Notes under the pieces: model-generated | Databases searched by the model: none | What the model saw: the letters and a program-made list of their open reading frames with translations, nothing else | What the model was told of the DNA's origin: nothing | Made by a program: the position numbers and the translations under genes | Shown: positions 28,890-37,638 of the stretch, one piece after another | How positions within the stretch are numbered: the first letter of the stretch is position 1 | Layout of the letters: the number at the start of each line of letters is the position of its first letter | From: Paulinella micropora | Taxonomy: Eukaryota; Cercozoa; Imbricatea; Euglyphida | Reading direction: 5' to 3' | Length of the DNA: 64,000 nt | NCBI GenBank assembly: GCA_009731375.1 | Contig: BJOX01000378.1 | Coordinates: 98,597 to 162,596 of the forward strand

Positions 28890-30883
28890 TTCTCTAGGTT
28901 CAGCCTGAGGCCGAAAGCTTCCAAGCGTCTCAGTATATCCGATACGTGAGCCAGAGGCTCTGCCTCCGTGTTCGAATAAATAACGATATCATCGATATAA
29001 CAAAAGCTATACTGGTTAGTATGCCCGTAAGTCTCAGCGAACTTCGGATCGCCGTACTTCGGATCGGACAGAGCCTGATTCATGCAATTCTGGAAGATTG
29101 CTGGAGCGGTCTTCAATCCCATTGGGAGAACCGTCCACTGGTATAGCCTTCCTCCAACGGCAAAGGCCGTTAGCGCCCGACTATCCACATCCAAAGGGAT
29201 GTTCCAGAATCCATTTTTCAGGTCCAGCTTTGTAAAGAACTTAGCTTGTCGGAGTCGGTTAAGACCGTCCCGCATGCGGGGGATTGGTGCCTCAACGCTC
29301 TTGATGATCTTATTGAGCCTCGTGTAATTGATACAAAATCGCTGCTTGCCAACCGGCTTTGGTGCTAACCGAACTGGTGATCGGTATTCTGACCATGATG
29401 GTTCTATAAGCCGTTTAGCTAACACGTCTTGAATCATTTCTTCACAGATCTGTTCCGCTTTGTAACTGAGGCGTGATCCGCGAAGACGAGGCATCGTTTG
29501 TCCCACCTGGCGCTCTATCTTAGCAGCAGTGTGTTTTACCCCACCGGCTACAAGAGGTCCAAAGAGGGTTTTGTTCTTCAGAAATTGGTCCTTGAGATCC
29601 CGAACGAAGTCTGGCGACCCTGACTGTCGTGCTATGACCTCCTCGATGATCTCTTCGACCGGCTTCTGATCCCTTGGATCGTCCGGGTACTCTAGAATGG
29701 AGTCCGGATCCTCAACCTCATCCTTCGCGTCCCTGCCTGGGTATCGCGTGGTGGACTGGTTGTCCCATGTGGCGAATTCCTGCAGTTCCACTATCATATC
29801 AGCGTATTGTTTCGCCGCCGACTTATGATAGAAACCCGGAAATATCTGAAAGGCCAGCTCTCTCATGTCATCGACTTTCCGGGTCAGGAGTTTGGTTCTG
29901 TACGCCAGACCATCCTGCCGTGATCCAAGCCTAAATGCCATGAGCGGTTTAGCCTGTCTGCTAGGTATCGGTATCGGATCATCAACTACCCTATCCAATA
30001 CATCTCTCCACCACATCACGGTGGGGTGTATCGGGAGGATGATTGTGATGTCCTCACCCCGATCCAGTCTATCCGCTAGAAGCTTCGGTACTTTCGATAG
30101 GCTCTCGGGCTGGATGGGCTCCGATCCCTTATACCATTGCTTCAGTTTTTCCATGACATCGTCGTCCTCTGTGAGGCGTTTCGATGCGTGGAAGACTAGG
30201 CTGGACTTGACCCGTATGAATTCGTGTGGTTGCTTCTGCCCGCCTCCATAGAGGTAGGTTCGGTCAAACCCATGCCACGATTCTTCTTGCTTCCGCAACA
30301 GCAAGATTTGGGCCTCGCGTTCTGCCGCCAAATCCTCGAAGCCCGCCCATGGGCCGGTCAGCTTCGGGACATATACGTCCGTGTATACCGAAGCTGTGCC
30401 TGCGGGTGTAGCACGTTGCTCTGTCCTTATATCATGCGGTATGGGTGGTGCGGGAGGGATCAACGTCACCTGTGCCCTACCCCTATACGGATGATCTGTC
30501 GGACGTTCTGGGCCAGGGCTAAGGATAGGGTACTCCGACACGTGTCGTCCCCTTCCGTACCTGATTACGTCCTGACCCAAAAGAAGCTGTGCCTCCATCA
30601 TCTTGAGATCAGGCTTACCCAGCACTATCGTACCCGGGAAATCCGGCACCACTAAGACGTGCACGGTATATGTCATACCCGTTGGGAATTCGATCGTTAA
30701 CGGAATGCGACCTACGATCGCACTGCGTCCGTCGTTTGCCCCACGAATAAACCCGAGTTTTCCCTCTCGCGTGAAATCAAATAATTTCCCGACCTTATCC
30801 ATGAATCTACGTCCCGCAAATGTGATCTGTGCCATGCTGTCATTACCGGTGTCCAAGTGGGTGTTGAGCTCCCGCCAATACAA
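28619..30883 (-). CDS. Element 2 protease, linker domain and reverse transcriptase
   Basis: The N-terminus carries a retropepsin: H-L-D-T-G-N-D-S near residue 10 (catalytic Asp at 30851-30853) and G-T-I-V-L-G-K-P-D-L near residue 85. A linker domain with T-I-I-L-P (about residue 280), D-D-P-I-P-I-P-S-R and A-F-R-L-G-S-R is shared with element 3. RT follows: F-C-I-N-Y-T-R-L-N-K, K-L-D-L-K-N-G-F-W, L-P-M-G-L-K-T-A-P and the catalytic F-C-Y-I-D-D-I-V-I-Y-S at about 28988-28999. The frame begins inside the end of ORF2 (172-bp overlap, -1 register), compatible with a programmed shift. The last 70 residues are frameshifted. Confidence 0.9.
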   Translation of the reverse strand: MYWRELNTHLDTGNDSMAQITFAGRRFMDKVGKLFDFTREGKLGFIRGANDGRSAIVGRIPLTIEFPTGMTYTVHVLVVPDFPGTIVLGKPDLKMMEAQLLLGQDVIRYGRGRHVSEYPILSPGPERPTDHPYRGRAQVTLIPPAPPIPHDIRTEQRATPAGTASVYTDVYVPKLTGPWAGFEDLAAEREAQILLLRKQEESWHGFDRTYLYGGGQKQPHEFIRVKSSLVFHASKRLTEDDDVMEKLKQWYKGSEPIQPESLSKVPKLLADRLDRGEDITIILPIHPTVMWWRDVLDRVVDDPIPIPSRQAKPLMAFRLGSRQDGLAYRTKLLTRKVDDMRELAFQIFPGFYHKSAAKQYADMIVELQEFATWDNQSTTRYPGRDAKDEVEDPDSILEYPDDPRDQKPVEEIIEEVIARQSGSPDFVRDLKDQFLKNKTLFGPLVAGGVKHTAAKIERQVGQTMPRLRGSRLSYKAEQICEEMIQDVLAKRLIEPSWSEYRSPVRLAPKPVGKQRFCINYTRLNKIIKSVEAPIPRMRDGLNRLRQAKFFTKLDLKNGFWNIPLDVDSRALTAFAVGGRLYQWTVLPMGLKTAPAIFQNCMNQALSDPKYGDPKFAETYGHTNQYSFCYIDDIVIYSNTEAEPLAHVSDILRRLEAFGLRLNLEKCSFAQGHIDYLGYRVKNGVIVLKPESGTLYVPFHAQTHAQRCTVFSVWHRCTRNSFRTFRISLNHYGTSACMATRMVNGRQRQRKYTRS

Positions 30884-33057
30884 TGGGTGTAGCTCATATC
30901 CCTTGCCTCCGCATCCGGGAGGTCCTGTGGTTCGGCCTGTGACATGAGGGCTTGTTGTAGTTCTAGCTCGGCATACCTTTTCGCTCTCCGGCGCTGGGCG
31001 TCGCCAAGCTTATGGGGATCCAGTGGTTTCAGCCCCATCTGGCATACCACCGCCGGAGCTACGCTTGGGCCATCCCTGGGTCCCGGGAGTACTACGGCAT
31101 CCTGTGCTAGAAATGGTGATGCAGTAAACGTGCCCCCTGTGCATGGGGGAAAAGCGTGATCGATGTGTGGTATATTGGAGTGATGAATATCCGAACCGGC
31201 CACCGTTCCCGGGGCTAGTCGAACATTTCGACCGAGCAAAGACCTTTGAGGTGCTATAGTGTGTGTTGCCCTGGCTTTAATGTTATTCACCTTGTTCACA
31301 AAAGGGGCGGTTTTCTGTAACGGGTCGATCGGGATGGAGCCTGCATCGCTTACGCAGGTGCCCGCTGTGCGGCCACGGCTACTTAGCCTGTCCATTTCAC
31401 CATCATCCGCGTTAGTCACCTCTGTGAAATTGTCTTTGGGTGGGGATATATGAGGGTCCGCCTGTACATGATTGCGGATGGTCGTCACTTCAGGTGTAAG
31501 TGTACGGCCACGACTACTGTTGTACCCCTCTGTTATCCCTGGATTCACCCCTGCCGTAGCAGAGCTGTCTATGGAGGAGTCTGAGACCCCCTTAGAGCTG
31601 TCTATGAGTGGTGTAGGTGGGGAATCAACAACCCTAGCCGTCGGTGGTGGGATACTGACTGTGGCCACCTGACCTGGCGTTGGTGAACTCGCCAACCTAT
31701 CTACCCTATCTATCGGCAGAGTCGTATCTACCCGTTTCGTGTCTACAGGTGGTGTGGATGCGATCGTGACTGTCTCACTCGTCGACGGTGCAGCGGTGGC
31801 CGCTGACCCCCGATCCGACGGTGGCGTGTCCGCGATTTCCACTACCTTAGTTGCCGGTGGGGTCGTAACCTCCAGTCCGGTCTTAACGACGTGTGTGTCA
31901 CCGTCTGCGATGGCTACCAACGGGTCTGAGAAGCGTACGCGCTTGCTAGCCCTGGGTTGTGCCTGTGCGAGAGGTTGTCCATCACTTGCCGTATTTTCGT
32001 TTCTTGGACTTCTGTCCTGCTGGCTGGCTTGGGCCTGCACAGCACACGTGACGCGTTGCGAGCGTTTGCGTTTGCGTTTGCGTGCGGTGCGTGTACCCAT
32101 CTGGGCCAGGAGGTACTCCTGTCCAGGCATGTACGCCGCGTATCTCTCCGCCGCCGGGAACTGGCTCTTGAGCGTATCGGCCTCCGCGTCAAAGGCCGCA
32201 TACCATCCCGCCACCTGCCCGTTCGGTACTAACGAGACCCGCCCATGCTCGTCCACGTCTGGGAAGGGCAATTTGAGGTGTGCCTGCTGCTTTTGGCAGG
32301 GCACCCAATCGCCGTCTTCCGGCTTCTTAACCTTCGACTCTCCCGCCTTGTATCGGCGTATGTACCGTTTCATCGCAATTGGGTGTTGCGGGGTGCCCGG
32401 GTAAGTGTGCCATCGTTGACACGACTCACTCATGAGGCACGGCCATACCCAGAATCGTGTATCCGGTAGGGCATTGAATGCCAACGCATGATGAAAATAA
32501 TCGCATATGACATTTGTTTTGTTCGGTGGAGGATTGCCAATCTGCTCCAACCGTTGGATGCCATATGGACAGCGATTCGGACCCTGGTCGATGGGGTATG
32601 AGCTGAGCGGTTCGCTTGTTGGGCGCGGAATGACGCATGTTTTCCTCTTCTTCTTCCCCGCTGACTGAGTCGCGGGCGGGGCCCCCTGGGTCGGAGCCGC
32701 CGGCGGTGGAAGAAGGGACAATATGGGAGGCGGTACGGGTGGTGGTGTGTAGAAAGGCATGGTGAATTGTGGTGCCTGATATGTAGGAGGTGGTGATGTC
32801 ACACCCACTGGTGGTGGAGAATGAAATCCCGACTTGGTTGTCTGTGTGTATGGATTAGGGCTACCCCCTGCTGGAGATGATGTGTTGACGTAAGGATTCG
32901 GTGATTGCCCACCACCCTGACCCCAGTACGGGTTCGATGAGCTTGGCGAGCTCGATGAGGAAGACCAATACGGGTTCGAGGAACTGGATGAGGATCTCTG
33001 ACCCCGTACTAGAGTAACCTCCCCAGGAATTGGACGTGACAAACGTGAGTATATCAA
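30712..33057 (-). CDS. Element 2 ORF2: Pro-rich protein with Cys/His cluster
   Basis: The 781-residue frame overlaps ORF1 by 197 bp in another register. Its first 130 residues are Ser/Asn/Pro/Tyr-rich with repeated N-P-Y. Next is a Cys/His region: C-P-Y-G at 163, C-D-Y-F-H-H at 185, then C-L-M-S-E-S-C-Q-R-W-H (C-x5-C-x3-H), the spacing of the second half of a CCCH finger. A strongly basic K-R-K-R-K-R stretch lies near residue 320, and a long Thr/Pro/Ser-rich tail follows. It probably forms the nucleocapsid end of Gag. It is not similar enough to any named family for me to recognise. Confidence 0.6.
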   Translation of the reverse strand: MIYSRLSRPIPGEVTLVRGQRSSSSSSNPYWSSSSSSPSSSNPYWGQGGGQSPNPYVNTSSPAGGSPNPYTQTTKSGFHSPPPVGVTSPPPTYQAPQFTMPFYTPPPVPPPILSLLPPPAAPTQGAPPATQSAGKKKRKTCVIPRPTSEPLSSYPIDQGPNRCPYGIQRLEQIGNPPPNKTNVICDYFHHALAFNALPDTRFWVWPCLMSESCQRWHTYPGTPQHPIAMKRYIRRYKAGESKVKKPEDGDWVPCQKQQAHLKLPFPDVDEHGRVSLVPNGQVAGWYAAFDAEADTLKSQFPAAERYAAYMPGQEYLLAQMGTRTARKRKRKRSQRVTCAVQAQASQQDRSPRNENTASDGQPLAQAQPRASKRVRFSDPLVAIADGDTHVVKTGLEVTTPPATKVVEIADTPPSDRGSAATAAPSTSETVTIASTPPVDTKRVDTTLPIDRVDRLASSPTPGQVATVSIPPPTARVVDSPPTPLIDSSKGVSDSSIDSSATAGVNPGITEGYNSSRGRTLTPEVTTIRNHVQADPHISPPKDNFTEVTNADDGEMDRLSSRGRTAGTCVSDAGSIPIDPLQKTAPFVNKVNNIKARATHTIAPQRSLLGRNVRLAPGTVAGSDIHHSNIPHIDHAFPPCTGGTFTASPFLAQDAVVLPGPRDGPSVAPAVVCQMGLKPLDPHKLGDAQRRRAKRYAELELQQALMSQAEPQDLPDAEARDMSYTHCIGGSSTPTWTPVMTAWHRSHLRDVDSWIRSGNYLISRERENSGLFVGQTTDAVRS

Positions 33058-35035
33058 ATTGGGGCTCGTTGGCCTTGGACTGATGGTCCGTCAATGATAT
33101 ACCCACCTCCTGCATCGCCTGTAACAGGAGATTAGCCCTCCTTCGTCGTTCTTCCGCATTGGCCGCGGAACCAAATATCTTCGTAACGAACTTCGCATCC
33201 CACCGAGCCACCTCGACTAACCGATTGATACGAAAGTTCAAGAGCGAGAACGTCCTATCATCGGCGTCTTGCGCTTTAGACAAGACTTGTCGGATGTAAT
33301 ACTCCCCAGTCGTTCGGCCTCTAGTGGTGGTTGCTCTAGCGATGCCCTTGAGAACCGCCACCAACAACGTTGCCAAGTCGGTGCGAACGAGGGGAGTGAT
33401 TAATTTCTGTGGGAGATCTATGATTTCGGTATGTGAGACGTTTGCCTCCCACATCCGCTGTGCCATAGATGACACGAGGTCCGCCACAATGACCGGGTCG
33501 CACATAAATTGCCAGTTTGCCCCCCGAACGAATTGTTCAAGCAGGTAATGGGATCGCATGGTGGACTTCAATTGCCCACTGCGGATTAACCTACCCGCCT
33601 CTTCATCCCATTGGGGCCACTTATGTGTTAACAGGTCCTGTGAGGCCCATCGACTAGCTCTGTTGACTAGTATTTGTTTGGTATCAGCGACGGTCAAGCT
33701 GAACTGTCCAACCGTGCTGTCCATACATGTGTAGCCCAACAGCAGCAAAATCCCATCCCCAAAGTCGATATTGACCTGAGGGTTGTATTTGCCATAGTCG
33801 AAGGTTGTGGCCTTGTCTAACCTCTCCAAGGCCCGTTCCACGAGCTTCTTGTTCACCTGCTTCTGGTGTTCATTAGTGGTGGGGGGCTGGTTATTTCCTC
33901 CACCCCCACTACTGTTCCCTGGAGGCGGAACAACAACAGTCCGGTGGAAGAAGACGAACTTCGTACCCTCTGGGGCAACGGTAGGTCTCCCATCATTACC
34001 ATATGTGACATGCACTTCAGTCGCTAAGCGAATGCGAAGGATGTCACTTATAGTTTGGGCGACGAGCTCGCACATGGCACAATAATTGCACCAATAGAGC
34101 TTGACCGCTGGGTGAGGGGCGACCTTCATCTTCAAGGCCTTGCCATCAGGTTTGATAACCTTGTCGAACGTCAAGTTGAACATGTATTTAAACTTCGTGA
34201 CCATTCGGTACACCCATGTCCATGAATGCTGCTCAAGCGTGTCAAGCAGCTCATTTAGGGTTTCCCGTGCTTGGGCAGCTTGTGGAGAGTTGTCCCCTGG
34301 GGGCAGAAGTTGCTGTTTCCAACTTTTGGTTTCCGTAAGGGTGAGGTTCCATATGGCAATGGCCGCCCCCAGGTTACGAGCTGAGATTGAGTTCCAATTC
34401 TGTATTTCAAAAATAAACACTAACAACCCCGCACTATTTGGCCACTTCGTGTCCGTGGCGAGCTCTTTGTCAGCCGTCGCAGTGTATGGAAAAGTCAAAG
34501 TGGGCTGGATCTCTTTCTTGTCAACGAATAAGGTACTGAGCAACGCTTGGTACCTTTGGTGGTTAATGGCCCACGCTTCGTCCAGTAAAGAGTCCCGTAC
34601 TACAGCTAGAGCCGAGTATAGGTCGATTATGTTTTGGATGGTCGCGACGCCATTGACCGTGAGGGCAGGGTGGTTCCGATGCACCACACCTATTGCTCCC
34701 TGGGTCTCACCATCATCGAACATACATCGTTGCCACTCCATCTCCTCATACTTGTTGTTAGGGTGGAGGTGTTGGTCTTTTTCCGAGGTATTGATCCCGT
34801 GTTCCTTATCGTCTGTCGGAGTCTCAGGCCATCCCTCGGCTGGACCACGATAACGATCAAGGACGACCTTCGTCTGAACGTGACGCTCCGGGATCACTAA
34901 CCCGTTGTCGGGTCCTCTCCATGGGGAACGAGGGGCAGTGACAGGTTCCTCCTGTGCTCTGCTTCCCCCCCGTGCTGGAGTGGAAAATGTCTCGCCTGAG
35001 GCGGTTTGTTCGACTTCGTCTGCTTCCTCAGACAT
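32861..35035 (-). CDS. Element 2 ORF1: Gag-like structural protein
   Basis: I choose the ATG at 35033-35035, giving M-S-E-E-A-D-E-V-E-Q, because it resembles the M-S-T-E-T-A-E-V-S-E start of element 3 ORF1; the frame is open upstream to an ATG at 35251. The protein (about 724 residues) has an acidic disordered N-terminus, then a helical body with W-P-N-S-A-G-L-L-V-F-I-F-E-I and C-N-Y-C-A-M-C-E-L-V, and a Gly/Asn/Pro linker. Its length and position after the leader fit a Gag. The last part beyond about 33050 is probably out of register, where ORF2 takes over. Confidence 0.65.
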   Translation of the reverse strand: MSEEADEVEQTASGETFSTPARGGSRAQEEPVTAPRSPWRGPDNGLVIPERHVQTKVVLDRYRGPAEGWPETPTDDKEHGINTSEKDQHLHPNNKYEEMEWQRCMFDDGETQGAIGVVHRNHPALTVNGVATIQNIIDLYSALAVVRDSLLDEAWAINHQRYQALLSTLFVDKKEIQPTLTFPYTATADKELATDTKWPNSAGLLVFIFEIQNWNSISARNLGAAIAIWNLTLTETKSWKQQLLPPGDNSPQAAQARETLNELLDTLEQHSWTWVYRMVTKFKYMFNLTFDKVIKPDGKALKMKVAPHPAVKLYWCNYCAMCELVAQTISDILRIRLATEVHVTYGNDGRPTVAPEGTKFVFFHRTVVVPPPGNSSGGGGNNQPPTTNEHQKQVNKKLVERALERLDKATTFDYGKYNPQVNIDFGDGILLLLGYTCMDSTVGQFSLTVADTKQILVNRASRWASQDLLTHKWPQWDEEAGRLIRSGQLKSTMRSHYLLEQFVRGANWQFMCDPVIVADLVSSMAQRMWEANVSHTEIIDLPQKLITPLVRTDLATLLVAVLKGIARATTTRGRTTGEYYIRQVLSKAQDADDRTFSLLNFRINRLVEVARWDAKFVTKIFGSAANAEERRRRANLLLQAMQEVGISLTDHQSKANEPQFDILTFVTSNSWGGYSSTGSEILIQFLEPVLVFLIELAKLIEPVLGSGWWAITESLRQHIISSRG

Positions 35036-35604
35036 GTCGAGGCGTGTTGCGGCGGATGGTCTCGTGGTAGAGCCTATCCATGTATGATGCATGGTGTCTT
35101 GCCCCTTGGGGGTGGAAAACGAGCAGTGTCGTGTGTTTCTTGTCGATCTGTGTTGTCGTGTTCGTTGTGTTGTTCTGTGTTCCGTTCGTGGTGTGTTCAA
35201 TGTTCGAATCCACCACCACTCACAACAACCCAACAACCAACCCGCAAACACACAACCAAACAGTCAAGGTGGAGGATGTACTCACCCCCCCTTTTGTAAG
35301 GGGAAGCCTTGCTGTTCTTGTCGTCGATCCAGACGATGTGTACGTGTGCACCCTGATAACGTGCACCACACTTATGCTTCACAAACAAATTGGTTAGCCA
35401 CCTTCTTCCACCCTCGTGTGTGCACGATCAAGAATCGTTCAAAAAGGTTTTGTCAATGAGCCTTTCAGGGCTCTGCCCAATGGGTCACTGTTATTGTCCT
35501 TTTTTGAGAGATTCTTTCCCAACTCAAAAAGCAACCGAAGCTTTGCCTTTTTGCAGTATGGGGGGGTGTTTTTGTGAGCGTTCTCGTGTGTATGTATGTG
35601 TTCG

Positions 35605-35935
35605 TGTGTACCGAGTGCTGTCGACTCTTCACACCACAACGGCTGAAGCCTTGTGTGTAGCTCGGTGTCCGAGTTTGTTTTGTTGGTGATCTAATCGACA
35701 CCACACACACGTTGTTAATGCTTGAGTGTGGTGTGATAAATGTTTCTCGTTTATGTGTGTACGAGAGCTTGTAGACCTGTGTGTGTACTGAGTGCTGGTG
35801 ACTCTTTACACACTTGTCGTTGGTGTCTTAGGAGCTGCTCGGTTTCCGAGTTTCTGTCCTTGTAGGGCTGTTCAATATCACACAACACGTTGGTAGTGCT
35901 TGGGTGTGATGTAAGGCGTGTGTTGTGTTTGTTTC
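35605..35935 (-). repeat. Two imperfect leader repeats, each with a stem-loop
   Basis: Units of about 160-170 bp (near 35605-35760 and 35778-35935) share GTGTGTACYGAGTGCTG and other words. Each holds a stem-loop: ACACCACAC/GTGTGGTGT at 35698-35734, and ATCACAC/GTGTGAT at 35877-35910. The loops share ACGTTGnTAnTGCTTG. Confidence 0.65.
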
Positions 35936-36667
35936 TAACGAAAATAAAAATCGTCACAAAAACAACCTCCGTTATCGCCTTACTGTGGCTGTTCTACACG
36001 TAAATTCCTTGGCCTATGTCTTGTCTGACTGGCCTACCACCCCTTTAAGAGATGGCCACCTCTATTGGTGTTGGATGTGTGTAGTTTGCACAAACATGTT
36101 TTATGCCAAATGAATTGCTGTATGTCTGTGTGTCGTTCGTCTGTTTTCCTCTGCCCTATCCCACGTGCTTCCGTGTGTGCAACGTTTGTTTGTGCAACGT
36201 GTTTATGGCAGTACAGACGATAGCTAGAGTGTGTAGGTGTTTGTTATACTCCTTGTGAGGAGTGTGTGTAGTGATTAGTGTAAGAGTGTTGACAGGACAG
36301 ACAGGAGGGTCTATCCACTCCCCTTGTTTGTGTCTGTAAAGCACTTCTCTGACTCGACAATGTGTCGACAATCAATCCAGTGAACACTCTAGTGTTTCTA
36401 TCCCACTGGATACACTTTCTGTGCTTCCCTACACTCCCCAAACGCCCTACAGTAGGTGTCAAAAGTGTACAGACAACGAGTGTCTTGCAGTGCCGCTGTG
36501 TGGGCCTCTGTGCAAGATTTCACTGTTGTTTTCGTGCAGCACACTCTCCTAACACCTCCCTCACTCCTTTCCTACACTCCACCACTACCCTTCCTTCTTA
36601 CTTTGCTTGGGAAAGTGGCTTTTTCAATTTGCAAAATTGAATTTGGAGGATACGAAAAAAAAATCTA

Positions 36668-36680
36668 GGCTGAGACTCCA
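36668..36680 (-). promoter_or_regulatory. Element 2 primer binding site candidate
   Basis: The minus strand reads TGGAGTCTCAGCC eight bases after the 5' LTR. TGG fits pairing with a tRNA CCA end. Element 3 has TGGAGTCCACATC two bases after its LTR, so a related tRNA primer is plausible. Confidence 0.5.
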
Positions 36681-36688
36681 CTTTTGTC

Positions 36689-37064
36689 GGTTACAATCAA
36701 AAGGTATTGTTTATTGATAGCCAGGGTATTCGTCCTTCCAAATCCAAAGCACTCTGAAAATAACCTAATCTTCCTCCTCCACAGAGAGAGGAAACCAGTA
36801 TGGAGGAAAATGTAGGAGACTGTCAGAGCCAAGCAACAAAAAGGAAACAGAGAGGCATTTCCCATGTGTCACCCCTAACGATAATATTAAACGGCTTAAA
36901 AAAGTAGTACCGGTCATCAATCGTAATATTATCGTTTTCAACCGGCTCAAAAGTATATAAATAAAAACGGATATAACTACATCTTAAAGAGATATAGCTC
37001 TTCTATACATCACTGTGTATAGGGGTATAAGAAAAGGACGCATATTTACCTATCTGCGCCTACA
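36689..37064 (-). repeat. Element 2 5' LTR
   Basis: About 98% identical to the 3' LTR. On the minus strand it starts TGTAGGCGCAG at 37064. It supplies the presumed promoter for the whole element. Confidence 0.9.
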
Positions 37065-37261
37065 CAGTAGAGAGGGGGAAAATAGTGTACAATAGTAATT
37101 GTCGTAAAAACTTTGATTAAATCGTTTGAAGTCATTCCTGGACGAAATCGAAAACTAGTTAGTGAAGTCGAAACGTCGTGCAGAGGAGAATCTAACTGGC
37201 CTGTCAAAAACAGTAAAATGTCAACGGTAGTGATTTAGTTAGGCAGGTCGTTAAAGTGCTC
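37065..37261. other. Flank of element 2, nothing recognised
   Basis: About 200 bp of ordinary sequence with no frame or repeat that I can place. Confidence 0.5.
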
Positions 37262-37604
37262 AGTCTGATACTACTCTCCGAGGCTGGAGTTAGGACTTAA
37301 TGCAGCCATAGAGACTTTTAATATTATTATATAATAAGAAGAGTTCGAGTCGTTGTGTATTTATCCCTTGGGTTTTTATCCAAACGCACACAATCATAGC
37401 TCGTATAAAAAAGTCAGTAATACAACCAAACACAGTCCTCAAAAGATGAGAATGATGTCTCGTTGTATTAGCTCAGTAAAGCAGAAAAAGAAAACGGCAA
37501 CAGACCAGTAAGAAATAGCATTAAGTTGAATCTGGACAAACGATACTGGAAAAAGTGCACTTTTTACCTGCTATCCGGGGGGTGATACCTACAATGTGAA
37601 TTAC
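37262..37604 (-). repeat. LTR fragment of the TGTAGG family
   Basis: On the minus strand from 37604 it reads TGTAGGTATCACCCCCCGGA and then follows the element 3 LTR to the word CGAGCTAT near 37400. Positions 37262-37408 continue into sequence matched in inverted orientation at 20312-20425. It is a diverged solo or truncated LTR from the element 3/4 family or a sister family. Confidence 0.75.
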
Positions 37605-37638
37605 TTGTCTGGTGTGGCATTGTTGACTCTGATACTAA

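Larger units (their letters stand above)
35036..36688 (-). other. Element 2 5' leader
   Basis: A leader of about 1.65 kb has no long frame, many TGTGTG and ACACAC words and a tandem imperfect repeat. Several short upstream ATGs exist. Such a long, structured leader may carry packaging signals or an internal ribosome entry site; that is inference. Confidence 0.6.
20752..37064 (-). mobile_element. Element 2: 16.3-kb Ty3/gypsy-like retrotransposon with a third ORF
   Basis: LTRs of about 376 bp at 20752-21126 and 36689-37064 differ at about six positions. On the minus strand the order is 5' LTR, 1.65-kb leader, ORF1 (Gag-like), ORF2 (Pro-rich, Cys/His cluster), protease-RT, RNase H-integrase with a GPY/F-type tail and a lineage-specific C-terminal domain, an 0.8-kb gap, ORF3 with an N-terminal membrane segment, 3' UTR, polypurine tract and 3' LTR. 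RT before integrase places it in Ty3/gypsy. Pol shows three frame changes. No target duplication is evident: the right flank is CAGTA and the left flank TTGAG. Confidence 0.9.
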
